Positions 50,254 to 62,500 of a DNA stretch of 64,000 nt are shown one piece after another. Location of the stretch: the NCBI GenBank assembly GCA_027574665.1, contig CM050657.1, positions 24,840,700 to 24,904,699 on the forward strand, in the 5' to 3' direction. Within the stretch, counting starts at the first letter, position 1; every line of letters starts with the position of its first letter. The stretch comes from Rhynochetos jubatus. Taxonomy: Eukaryota > Chordata > Aves > Eurypygiformes > Rhynochetidae. Under the pieces are notes generated by a model. It worked only from the letters and a program-made list of their open reading frames with translations, made no database searches and had not been told where the DNA came from. The translations under genes and the position numbers were made by a program.

Positions 50254-53200
50254 GTACGAATACGGCTTTCAGTTGGTATAATAATGATAATAATAGTAGT
50301 AATGATAATGATGATAATAATGATAGTAATACTTTTCCAGATAAAGTACAAGTTCCTTGTGACCTATAAGTATGCAAGATGTGGATTTAGCTCAGTTGGT
50401 TCATTTTGGATTGTAGCAGTGAAAATGGAGTGGCGATATTTGGTGGTGGCTCCTCTTCTTTTCCATTTGTTTTCACTCTTCAAAATTCTCCCTGCTTTCA
50501 TTTTTTTTCCTCTCCTGCTCCTCTTCCTGTCTCTATTTTTTCCCTTTCCTAATTACGCCTCTTTCTCAGTCTTTCTTCCCTCTGCTACTAATCCTGGTGT
50601 GACAGTGTAGTGAGATTTCAGGTACAGATTTGCCATCGTAGAAAGACCATAAGATTTGCTGAGAATTGTATCTCCACCTTGTGTTTCAGTCTTCCTGACT
50701 CAGCTTTCTGTTCTGCTGCTAAGTACGGTGCCAGAGGGAAACCAAACAAAAAGTGAAGGAACGTTTAGGGCAATCAGTTCAGCAAAAATATTTAAGAAGC
50801 ATGAATTTTGGAAAAGAGGTTTCTTGCTTCCTAATTATTTTCTTCCCTTTTCCTGCTTTTTGATAACTTTGTCTCAAAGATACAAATTAATTTTGAAAGG
50901 TGGATTAAATACTTGAGGATACTACTGTAGTTTTGTGAGTTTCAGGTGATGCGTATGGCGAAGCGATGGCCACGTGAAGCTGTTCATCTTTTTACCTTTT
51001 GGGACCTGCAGTCTCTCTTCCTCTAAAATCCTGCCTTCTTAGAGTCCTCTTCTGAAGCCCTGATGGTGCAGAATATTGACTCTCATCTTCCCAAAACGTC
51101 TCTTTACCTGGCTCCTGTCTGAGCTGCAGTAGCAAATGCACTTGTTTTTGTTCCATTTCAACACATGGGTTGTGGTCTGGGGTGCTCCGGTGTATGGCTT
51201 ACATTTGCTTTGATAAGCACAGAACAGTGTTACAGGTATCTTAAGATCAATACATCAACCTTTTGAGAAGTAATCTTTTTAATGAAGATTTTCAGCCACT
51301 ATTACTAAATTATTAAAAATGGAGAGCCAGTTCCTAGGGAGAAATAGCTTGCAGTTATGATTCCAAATCGCCTGTGAAAGTGAGGCAAAGGTGAGTGGGA
51401 GTAGTAGCATTCTCATAAAATCTCAGTATGTTCAACCTGAATATTGCTTAAATAAGATTACAGAAACAATCATAATTTAATCTTGTATCTTTATCCAACT
51501 GACTGAGATCCTAGAAAAGCAGGATAGAACGCGAACATAGGCATCTTCATCACGTTAATTGACATTAAAGCTGAGAGGTTGAGCAAGGCTATGTCCCTAT
51601 CTGGGACTTGATTCCATACAACACAAGTATTTTAATAAAAATAAATGTATTACAGCTAAAGTCAAGTACTTTTGCCTCCTCTAAGAACCTGTGTTGGCAG
51701 TAAAAAGAACATTGCTTGCTGCCTGTTGCAGACCTGACCTGCAAATGGCACAATCATTCAGAGCAGATCACTAGCTACAGGTTCTAAACCACCAAATTAT
51801 TACATTGACATAAAACCCTAACAGCAACTCTATCTGACAATATAGTCATTTTAAGTGTAGGGCCGATAGTAGGTACCTTCTGCTGGTGTAAAATTCCTTA
51901 GTTGAGGAAGGTTGTGCAAAGTCCAAGGGGTTCAGTTTCCAGAGTGCTGCTTGACTACCTTACCTGCTGACACTTAAGCAGTAGAAACAGGAAATTCAAG
52001 TTGTTCTCTTTTTCTCCTGAATAAACTGGATATTTCCTGATACTAGTCCAATCTTAGTTCATTGTCTGCACCATGTGTAGGCCTCAGCTGGTGAAAAGCA
52101 GAATGATCAAAAGCATTTCAGCTGGTCTGTCAGTGCCACTGCACTTGTACTGCTGAACTTCCAGTTTCCATTCAGCACGTCTGTGAATAAAGTAAATCAC
52201 GTGAGAAAATGGAGTGAATGTAAAAAGTATATGTAAATGGGGGGAAAAGTTCTCACTGCTGAAAGAATGTATTTTTGTCCAAGGCTTCCATATCTTCATA
52301 GAGAAGAACAGGGAGGGTAGAAACTTGTAATAGGACTTGGATAAAAAGGTCATAAATGACAGCGAACTTTACATTACAACTGCATTTGGACTGGCTTACA
52401 CTTTGGTGTTTAGTAATTATTGCCATCCTTAATGCAGAGAGAACTCTTATGAAAGCCAGTTAAATTGTTTCTGGAAATAATTTTTTCCCCAGGAATCACC
52501 TTATTGTATCCAATGGTTGGATGAATAAATTCTTTGAAAAGGTAGAAAACCCTGAATTTTTTCCTACCAGTAAAGCACTGCGATCGCAGAGAATGCAGAG
52601 CTGAGTGATCACAGACAAATATTCATCTGTGCATATAAAATGCCAGATCTCTCTCTCTAGTTTATAAACCCTCTGCTCATTTCTTCATTTATCTGTTGGA
52701 AATCCAGAGAATTCAGATGTTGAGGACAGTGCATTAAAATTCATTTTTTTATATGATTGATGGTTTAAGTCTGCCTTTCAATAACCCAGTGATTTATACT
52801 CATTTTGATGGTCAAGGTGGGCAGTTTAAATGATTAAACTACGCTTGAGTCATTTTAAAGTCCAGGAGTTATTAATGTTGCGCCTCAAAGCATTTTAGTA
52901 AGCGTTTTTTCACCTTGTCGTCCTACAATAATAAAAAATAAAGAATGTGTAAAAGACACAATTTGGACTGCAAAAACATATCCAGACTAAATCTCACTAA
53001 AAAATATCATCAGATAAGGAGCCTAGAATATGTTGGAAAGATGGCTGTGACGCTGCCTTCTTTCCTTCTAAATGTAGATAAAATAGGAAATAATGGGATT
53101 GCCAATTCTCCTGTATGGCAGATGGGAAAGCGAAAAATGGAAATGCTGAGTATCACGTTCCAGGTAAGAGGGCAGATCGTGCCCTCTCTCCTTTACCCTG

Positions 53201-55628
53201 GCTTGTGTAGCTTTGTGGGAGGCTCAAAGAAAGTTGTTGATCTGATTGAAAAGTATTGGACTGGGCTCAGGTTTTTTTGAATGGTTAGCTTCCAGCTAAG
53301 CCAACAGTCTGCTCTGGTTCAGCATCAGTGTGTGCTCCTCCTGGCACAAACGTGCAGGGTGGGAAGAGGAGGTGGGGCCAACTCTGTAAGGTGCTTGTGA
53401 AAACAAATGCTTTAATATGCAAGGGGTACCTCAGGGGCTCAGTCCAAAACTGTGCTTAATGCAGTGGCTCCTGCCTTATGCTGGAAGCATCGTAGAAAAA
53501 AGGGCATCAACCACTTCATTTCGGAAGGGCACTGATCCAGTGGCACGGTAGGACTCTTCTGGGAACACCTCCAGATACATCCTGTTTGTATTGCTCCAGG
53601 AGTGTGTGTGTTCGTGGCCGAGCAGCTTGGGATGCTGGTTGCATTTATTAGGATCGAAACAGTACGATTTCTTCCAAGCAGATCTCCCGAGCACATAATC
53701 CAATAGTTGCTCTCGAGGCAGGATTAGCACACTAACAGGATGAGGTTCCAAAGTAACCCGTAAATCTCCATTAAAATATGGGCAGGTAAATAAGACCCAG
53801 CTGAGCTTGGTACTGATTATCCAAATGTTCTTACACAAGCCTGACCTTAAGTTGGGAAAATAAGGTAGTTGTATCTTGCTGAACCAGAGTTTAACAAGCA
53901 ATATGAGAGACTGCTGTCTTTGAATTTTCTGATGGATTCATTCTACTGGAAATAATAGGCCTTTCCAAATTTGTGTAGCCAGAGTAGACTGAGTGAGGGA
54001 TTAAGCTGCTTCTTTGAGCCTATAATTTACCTAATATAAGCATGTGCCCTGTTATAAGCGTATTTCCTCTGAAATATATATACCATGGTGCAAGCAATTT
54101 CTGTTCCTTCTGTAGGTTTAAAAAATGACCATAAAAGTTAACACAAAAGGAAATCAATTGAGAAAAGTATGCTTTTACTTGTGTCCTGTGCAAGTACTTG
54201 TATTTCTCAGGGGCTGGGAAGAAGAAAAAAGGAAATTGGAAGTTTATCATGAATTGTGCCACCTGGATAAATTGAGCTGGATGTACTCCTGTTGCTAACA
54301 TCCGTGTCTTAAGCAATGCAGTGTGGTGTTATTATCCAGAATTACAGTTCATAAAATAGATACACTTTTTCTCCACTCAAATTCTAAACATGTAGGTGTT
54401 GGGTTTGGTAGCACTATCACTGCAAAATAACCTCACTTTACAGTAATAAATTTTGGAGATTTGTCTAAGAAATGCAGTTACCGAATGATATTAATGTTTT
54501 CATATCATTACCATAATACCTTTTGAAAAATCCGTAGGATACAATTCCATACATCTTTGGCTTAAAATTCTACATGGCTGCAGAGAGTTGGGACCTTTTT
54601 CTCTTCTTGGGCTCTGAAGGAGGGTGGGATGTCTTAATAGTGTGGGATTTTTTAATACAGTTGTGGTTTGTTCACCGTATTCTTTCTTGACAAGGCATCA
54701 ACAAGAATACAGAGATTGTTTGTGCTTTTTATTCTTGGAAGCCTACTTTCTGCTACCTACTGTCTTCCACCAGCTACATAAAGGCTCTGGGTAGCTCATT
54801 GCGTGTTTTTAAACGTGTCGGACGCTTGTTAAGCCGTAAGAAAACACAGCGGTGAAAAGAACTGGGCTATTTTATCAGATCCCGGCACCACAAGTGCTTT
54901 GCATTTCTGTTTTGTTGGGGGTTTTTCCCCAATTAGTTGTAATGAAGAAATACTGCGTAGCTGGGGAGCACTTTGGTAATAATTTATGGGGATGGGAGGG
55001 AACTAATCTGAATTATGAGTACCACTTCAAAGCCTTAGATCTATCATTACGACAACACCACATGGAGTTATAACCATCATGTATCTGCCAGAAGCTGGCA
55101 TTAAAGTGTACGATCAGTGTAAGGGTAAATACTCTGTATGTATTGACAATCATACCAATCTTACTGTGAAAATCCACGGCTGCCTACTGGACACTAGGTG
55201 GCTTGTCCTACATTCATCCCCACTGTACTGTATATTGCAGCCTGTCATCCCCACATACCATACTGTCAGGCAGGGAAGATGTAAAGCTTCCCAGCTGTAT
55301 GCAGAGAATTTGGGTTTATTCGTAGCAATTCTTGAACTAACCAAAGAAATGTCATTAATGAATTTTAGAAAATAATGAGAAGTTGGAAGAAAGGGAACTC
55401 TCCAATATTTTATGTTTTTCTCTGTGCAATACATTTAATCTAGAGAACTCTGGCTTGCTATGGTCAGTATTATATAATGTGTATGGGATCTGACAGTGCA
55501 GCTAGTAGGACCATTTGGGTAGTGCAGATAATCTGAGGAGTGAATCAGAACCCTGGCCTATATGAAATTAATCTTCACAGCTTTTTCATTTGTCTCTCAT
55601 CATGTTATTCATTATATATCATTTGCAG
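50254..55628 (+). other. CLSTN2: CLSTN2 intron, 5375 nt, phase 1
   Basis: Starts with the weak donor GTACGA and ends TTTGCAG, splitting a Gly codon. An (ATR)n microsatellite lies 24 nt inside, followed at about 50450-50580 by a pyrimidine-rich stretch. A minus-strand 141-codon open frame (53476-53901) has no recognised similarity. Confidence 0.85.
50278..50331 (+). repeat. (ATR)n trinucleotide microsatellite next to a splice donor
   Basis: About 54 nt of ATA/ATG/GTA-type triplets begin 24 nt after the exon boundary at 50253. In the exon frame it would read as Asn/Asp/Ser-rich sequence. Confidence 0.85.
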
Positions 55629-55877
55629 GAGCTTCCTCAGGTGCCATTGACCTGTTACCGTCTCCCAGTGCAACAACTAACTGGACAGCTGGGCTTCTCA
55701 TGGATAACAATGACATGATTTTTAAATTTGATGGAAAGCAAGGAGCCAAAATCCCGGATGGAATAGTCCCGAAGAATTTAACTGATCAATTCACCATCAC
55801 TCTGTGGATGAAACATGGACCTAGTCCAGGATTAAGAGCTGAGAAAGAGACTATTCTCTGCAACTCTGACAAGACAG
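55629..55877 (+). CDS. CLSTN2: CLSTN2 exon (probable exon 7): start of the LNS/laminin-G-like domain
   Basis: This 249-nt exon is phase 1 at both ends. The acceptor is ATCATTTGCAG and the donor a strong GTGAGT. It encodes ASSGAIDLLPSPS, then TTNWTAGLLMDNNDMIFKFDG, KQGAKIPDGIVPKNLTDQF, TITLWMKHGPSPG and LRAEKETILCNSDKT. The pattern of a hydrophobic strand ending in FDG, then IPDG, then FTIT-WMKH, then ETILC is the N-terminal half of the ConA-like/LNS jelly roll found in all calsyntenins. Two N-glycosylation sequons are visible, NWT and NLT. The LRAEKETILCNSDKT end matches CLSTN2 better than CLSTN1, which I recall as shorter here. Skipping this exon would keep the frame but remove the first LNS strands. 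Confidence 0.95.
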
Positions 55878-56465
55878 GTGAGTCTGTGTATTGAAAATAA
55901 CGTTTGGTGAAGACATAACAAAGTTAGCAGAGTGTTACCATCTCTCCTCAGTTAATTTGGTCTGGAAAAAATGTTACTAAGCTCAGATGGTGCCACTTGA
56001 GGCATTGATGACATGATAGCTTATTGAGGGGGCTGATGTTTACCTACGTTTCAAGCACTGGTTCTCTTCCTGGATGACCTCTGTGAACACATCTGTAGAT
56101 TTTATAGGAATTTGTTGATAAAATAATTAAATTAAGTCAATTTTTTAATTATGAAATTAAGAAACCCAGTTCTAATTCTTCATTGAAACTAGTTAGATTA
56201 AATATTGGCTTGGATTGTATTCATTAGTTTGGACATAACGCTTCCATGAACAAAACCAATAGGGTGTGATTCAGGAAGATTCTTGCTGTGTGTGTCTTCC
56301 CCGAGAACCACGATGATCCACAGTATCGAGAACAGTCAATTCTTCTGGGTTTTTTAATTAGTTTGGCTTTTGTCTTTAGGTGTATATTGCTTTCAAACAC
56401 ATTCTCCTAAACAAAAGTGTTGATGGCAGTTCAGATCCACTGATCTTACTGGTCCCTTCTTTCAG
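55878..56465 (+). other. CLSTN2: CLSTN2 intron, 588 nt, phase 1
   Basis: Starts GTGAGT and ends TCTTTCAG, splitting a Glu codon G/AG. It is the shortest intron here. Retention would stop translation within a few residues (after DKTGESVY). Confidence 0.9.
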
Positions 56466-56587
56466 AGATGAACCGACACCACTATGCCCTGTACGTGCAC
56501 AACTGCCGACTAGTATTTCTGTTGCGCAAAGACTTTGATCAGGCTGACACCTTTCGTCCTGCGGAATTCCACTGGAAACTGGATCAG
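56466..56587 (+). CDS. CLSTN2: CLSTN2 exon (probable exon 8): LNS domain strands
   Basis: This 122-nt exon begins in phase 1 (AG completing a Glu codon) and ends in phase 0 after a Gln codon. The acceptor is CCCTTCTTTCAG and the donor GTACCT, which departs from consensus at +4 to +6. It encodes MNRHHYALYVHNCRLVFLLR and KDFDQADTFRPAEFHWKLDQ. RHHYALYVHNCRLVFL is a central beta-strand pair of the LNS domain, and PAEFHWKLDQ precedes the conserved CD-EWH-Y motif of the next exon. That exon was searched for to the end of the window and not seen, so the following intron exceeds 7.4 kb. The short 588-nt intron before this exon is the smallest in the window. Confidence 0.95.
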
Positions 56588-59500
56588 GTACCTGTGGCTT
56601 TCTCTTATCTGTAACCCATGCTTCTCTCCATCGCCTTCAGACGTCATAGAGAGCAACCCAAATCCAAATCATAACTGCTTTGGGAAATCAGAAGTCTATT
56701 GCAATATTTTTCCAACTTGTAACTGTTCTGACTCTAATTGGGATCCACATAGAAATAGAGAAACTTGGAGTTAACTTGGCTGAGTCATTTATACAGTAGG
56801 TTTTGTAATGGAGTCATTTCAAACAGTAAGTAGAGGCTTATATCCCTTGGCAATTGGATGGAGACATGACATTGCATATAGTTCCCTGAAAGTTTTCCAT
56901 TTATCATTTTTTAAAAATATACTTTATCAGCATAATGGAAGTGATGGAAACCTTTTCAATAAAGAGTATGCTGACACAGAAAGGCATTTGTAATATACTG
57001 TACATCTAATCTGCAGACTTTCACTTTCATCTGCTGTGCTGTATGTAATTTCTCCTTATTATGGAGAGTATATCACAAGGAAATGATTATTAAAGAGATA
57101 AGGGTTTCCTTTCATAGACTTATTAATTCTAAGCAGGGTAAGGATCATTTGGATGAAAGAAGACAGACTTCAGCAAAGTAGTATTTTCTCAAAGCAAGTT
57201 TCTTCATGTCTTTGAGTCCTAACTATGATATTGAGGATGTAGATATGGGAATGGTCTTTCCTAATTCACCTTCAGAATGCATGTAAGGAGATGACCTTCA
57301 TTGTGATTATCAGGTGGATGTGGTAAGAAACCATGTGATGATCATAGCACTTGTTTTTCCTTTCCATTAACCAGTTTGGAAGCAGTTTCTGCTGTACTTG
57401 ATATGAAATCTTAGTGTTTAGAAAGGGGTACAGCGACATCAAACCTTATTGAAGTTTACAAGTCCTGAGTAACTGATGTCACCTCAGATAATACTGTTCT
57501 GAGTGACGAAAACGGATTGTATTTCTGAACTGTATACTAAGCATCTAAATTTATGATAATACAGAATTCATGTGAAGTACTTTGACTTTGAAAATTGAAT
57601 GCAATCAACTTCTCTGTCCTTACAATGAGAAAGGACTGATGTCCTCTCAACAAATGAAATTTGTGTGTAACTCTTGTAACTTAGCCATGACAAAGTAATG
57701 CAAAATGTACAAAGATGATTTTTCCATTCATGGGGGATGTATTTGATTGTGTGAAACAACTTTTTCATCTCTATTGCCATCTCCAATTACTCTATTCTTA
57801 CTCTATTTTCTACACATCATTTCCATACTTTTTAAAAAATAGACAGGAAATCTGGCATAAACTGGAAAGTACAGGAATGCTAACGTCTTTCCGATCTTCT
57901 TTTTTCTCGCTTATGTCACAAAAGAAGACAGTGTATCCTGAACTGTTGTTTTTTCATATCAAGAAAATTTTTGTGTGTGATTAGCCTTGCACTGGAATTT
58001 GGTTAGCGTCCGTGTTATGGAGTGACATATACTCTTTATATTCCTATTTTGACAGTATTATTTCCTTGCAGAGAGTGCTGCTTATCTCCGAAATCTGCTT
58101 AGGTGGTCTGTTGATTTGGGAAATGTGTAGGAATTTGAGGGTGCACTATTGCAAAACACCATGCTTAGAGTATGTGCATCTAACTGGTTAAGTACAAGTG
58201 CTATTTTTTTCTCTGACAAGGCATAAAGAGTATCTTGGGCAAGTGTGCAGATTTTGTCTGAAATTAATGAGCCCAGGGGAGTTGCACCAGCAGGCAGCTT
58301 CTCACATCTTCAGTTGACATTTAAGTAGAAACTCAAATATCTGGTGACAGGAACTCATTGTTTGTGAGGATCCTAGAGGAAGCCAAAGATTTCACCTCGG
58401 GGTGACTGAATAACTCCTCGGAGCTGTGTTGAGATTCAATCGATTGTACTCTGAGTTATGTTTCTGGAGAGAAGTTACTTTGTTGAAGCCATCTCAGCAA
58501 GAGCATATACTAAAGGCAGGGTGAAGCAGTGCTTGACACTAACTCTTTTCATTTCTACTGTTTGGTTCTAAACTGCATTTCATTGTCTGCCAATAATCAT
58601 TTGTATAACTTAAATATGCTCCCAAATTGGAGCGCTAGAGAAAAGTTGATCTGCAGCTGGGCATTGAAGGGAGAACCTTCCTAACTACTATTGAAAATTC
58701 CTACATGGTGTATCCTAGAGGTAGAAAGGGTACTTAGGGCACATCATTCACTTCAGTTCATTCAGCCTACTGTCAATTGATTTCCACAGTATATTTTCAG
58801 CTGCTCTTTCTCTCTGAAAAAGAATGTAAGATTAAAGCATAAATAATACTTGTTATGGGTTGTGTGACCAGACTTCATGATGATTAATTTATATTGTCAT
58901 GGCGATACTGTTTTGTCATTAAGGGACCTGGTGGAGATTGCTTCTTTACCTCTTCTTCAATGCTCTGTCTGGCCTGTATGGTAAACTAAAAGAAATTTAA
59001 AGTAAAACATATGTGAATAATGGCCTGGTAAGGAACTTGCATGGTTTTGAAGACAAGGCAGGTAGAAATTTCACTTCAAAGCAGTAAAATTACGCCTGCT
59101 TCTATCTGTATACCTTAAAAAGCACAGGATATTTTAAAACCACACTAAAAAGCAAGTTAGCATCCCACTGCAAACTCCTCTGGATCTCAATATGAAAAGC
59201 TAAGGCAAAGTGCTCCAGGTACTTCTGAAAATCCTACCAGTTGACCATTTGCATATTTAGCTATTGAAATACCCCTGGAAGTCTCGCCTTCAGCACTGTT
59301 CATGCTGCAGTGGCATATGCTCAGATTCCGTGGGTTTTTTTAAGAAAAGCGTGGGAATTAAGGTGTACTTAACTGTTGCGCAGTTTCTCACCATCTGCAC
59401 TGAGCTATCGGATGCTGTGGAGGACATTGCATACGTTACACTGGAAGACAGTTCAGGGGTTGGTACCGAGTACGGCCATGGTAGAGTAAAATGTGGCAGC

Positions 59501-62500
59501 GCACTTTATTGCTGAGCTCGCTTTATGATTGTGACAACAACCCGTGGCTTCTTGTTGCTGAGAGGAATCCAGTGACCTTGGAATAGGGTGAAGCATAAAC
59601 TAGTGAAATCATTTATCATTCTTACTGCAGCATAGTAAAATTTATTATACCAGCTGCTTTGGGCTCTACCTAGTCCATGAGAGTACTCATTCTTTCAAGG
59701 CACTGACCAAGAATGTGAGCTTATTGGCATTCCAACTTTAATTTAATTCTCTACCTCCCGTTTCTGTGGCGGGTGGGTGTGTCACACATTTCAGTTACAG
59801 ACTCCCTTCTTGGCTGAATACAAGAAGTCGCATAACATTTTATGTCGCATAACATTTTATATCGCTACGCCTGCACCGTGCTTCCGAAGCCTTGGGATAC
59901 AATGCAGCCTTCGGAACTGTCACGCATAGCAAGTGTCTGAAACAGCCATGTAGTGGTGGCTGCCAAGTTAGCTCTGGGGTGATTGTGTCTTTAAGTTAGT
60001 TCATAGACCTAAGAAATTATTTTCAGGGTGGCTTTCAGTGTATTTAGCCCTACTTGTTACATTAAACTTCATGTTTTATTTATTGGGCTGAGGATGCATG
60101 ACCTGAGACTGCCATAACCCTGGGCGCATGTGCCTTTAGCGTTGAACTGCTGACACGTGATGAGTACATCTGCAAGAAGCGCTCATAGTCAGAGGTAACA
60201 GACTTAAAATGAAGGTATCCTTATGAGAAAAAAAGAAATTGATACAGTTTGGGGCGTTTCCCCCACTCACATCCTTTTGGAGATTAACTATTTTAGTTAA
60301 TATTAGTAATTTAGGAAGAAAAGGTATGGAAGGAGCCATGTGAAAGAAAATCAGTGTCAGGTCTCTAATGCGTGCTGGGTAGTAGAACCTGCATGGTTTT
60401 CCTAAACAACTGCAATAGATGGCTGATTAGAGGTGGTTTGTTCCTCCTACTTATTCCAGTTTCCTTGGAAGTGCGGGTGTTTCCTTTGTTTCAGAATCAT
60501 GACCTTTTTTCTGAGCCTGGTTGGGATGCTCACATGCCTGTATGCTCATTTTACGGGCGTGTGACTGGTTCTCAGAAAACAATGTGATGGTACTGCCTCC
60601 TCTTGCACACAGGAGGTAACTCCGTGTGGGATGGGCCTGAGCGTTCTGAGCTCCGTACAGCAGAGAAGCGCCCTTGGATAGTTGGGAGTTGGTGAACTTC
60701 TTAACTTAGGTCTCTGATCGCATTTCCCTCCAGCCACAGGTGCTGTGTCCAGCCTTCTCGACTTCCTTGATGCAACTCTACCAGGACTGCAAAAGACATC
60801 AGCTTATAATGAGATCTTGCATGTTAGAAATGGGGTTCTTCCAACTTCTTTCTCTTTCAGTGCAAAGATATTTCCTAAAGCCCTTCAGGGGGCTCCGTTA
60901 GCAACTCTGTTGTAAAGGTTTGAACTTGTGTCCCTTTCCCTTATTGTCATCTGCAGGAAAAACCTCTCTTGATCCTCGATTTCTGCTAGAAGAAATGACA
61001 ATTAGTGTGTGGTTAATACAGTGAGAACCCTCTCCCTCAATTTCTGTCCATTTTAACTGTTGTTTTCTATAGTCTGTACAGAACCACATCAAAATAATAG
61101 CTTGAATAATGAACTAAGGCATTCAAGCCTTTGGTGACAGTGGAAAACATAACATTAAATAGGACAACGCACAGTGTATTTCACACTCCGTTCGTCATGG
61201 ATGTTACACTACTCATACTAATACTGAGGACAGTCAAGCCAAGAGGTGTTGCTCCTTCCCCTAAATCAACAGAATGGGAACTCTTTTCTGACTGGGAGAA
61301 GGGATCTTAGCTGGGGCTGAACACTTTTTTCATGTACTTGTTTTTATTCACACTGGGAAATTATTTTCTGTTTTATACCTGTGTTATCATCCTGAAAATA
61401 GTCTGCCAGCCCACAGGCAAAATTTGTATTAATCTCCTGAAAAACCAGGGAGTGCACTGCATGATCTGGAGTCATTCTAAGTCAGCAAAAAACCAGATAA
61501 ACATGCAGACAGTTATTGTTTCTTTTCTAAGATGAGATAAATTGCTTTGAATAATCCAAAATAAGCCTGCAGTGCTTTTCATTGTGGAAAAGTCCCAAAC
61601 AATTACTTTCGTAATAGGAACTAGAGAAGGAGGTGTAGGTACGTCTGAATATGAGGCATTCTGTTTCTGTGTGTGCACGCAGGTGCGGCAGGATCTAGAC
61701 AAGTTCTCCATTTGCATTTCATCTCTGCATGGACCACTCACAATAGGGTCTTCTACCTGTAGAAAGCAGTCTTGTCCTGTCAAACCCTTCATTCCCATTT
61801 ACTTTTTAAGATAAGCTACTGTGCAAGGGCATGATAGAGCAGGAACTGACTTTGGAAGAAATGTGCGTTACATGGTAAGAGGGCAAAATGAAAGGGATTT
61901 GGTATCGGGGCCTTTTGTTAGGTAAATTAGCTATTTCCATTAAATTATAACATTGATGAGTGAAAGTTGTTCTTACACGCTGGAGTTCTAGAGATCTGTG
62001 TGCATCTGGTTTTGAGAACACAGTCACTCACATTTTGGAAGCCCTAAATGGCCTCCTGGAGAGGCTCAGCGGGAAAGAAAATGAGTGAATATTAATGCAA
62101 AGTACGTAGTATTCTCAGTCCTAGGGGGGTAAGGGTAGACAGAGGAGGTAGGATGGCACAAGCTTTCATCGTCTCTGCGCACTGAATTCACCTCTAGAAA
62201 AAAACCTCAGGCTTGTCAGTTCTGTGTTTTCCAATAGGATGCCCTATTGAAGTTAACCTTTTTTATGAGGCGCTTTAGTTGTTCATTTTTACTTGAAGCT
62301 CAGAAGAGTTTCTTATGCTCTTAATCACTTATTTTACAAATTGGTTTGCAGACTTGCACCGCTCTGTGCATACATCTTTTGAAAACTGCAGAAAGAAGTA
62401 AGTTGGGTGTTTTCCTACAGAGCAAGCAAGAGATAAATGAATGACGCTAATCATGCAACAGAGGTGAAATAATTCCAGGACTTAAAACGTCTTTGCGGCC

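Noticed and set aside
50146-50610. 154-codon + strand frame overlapping the 50068 exon
   Set aside because: It is in a different frame from the calsyntenin exon and is kept open by the ATR microsatellite and a following pyrimidine-rich stretch.
53476-53901. 141-codon open frame on the minus strand
   Set aside because: It starts at TTG and shows no recognised domain. A frame of this length is expected about once by chance in 64 kb of such AT-rich sequence. A homology search could revive it.
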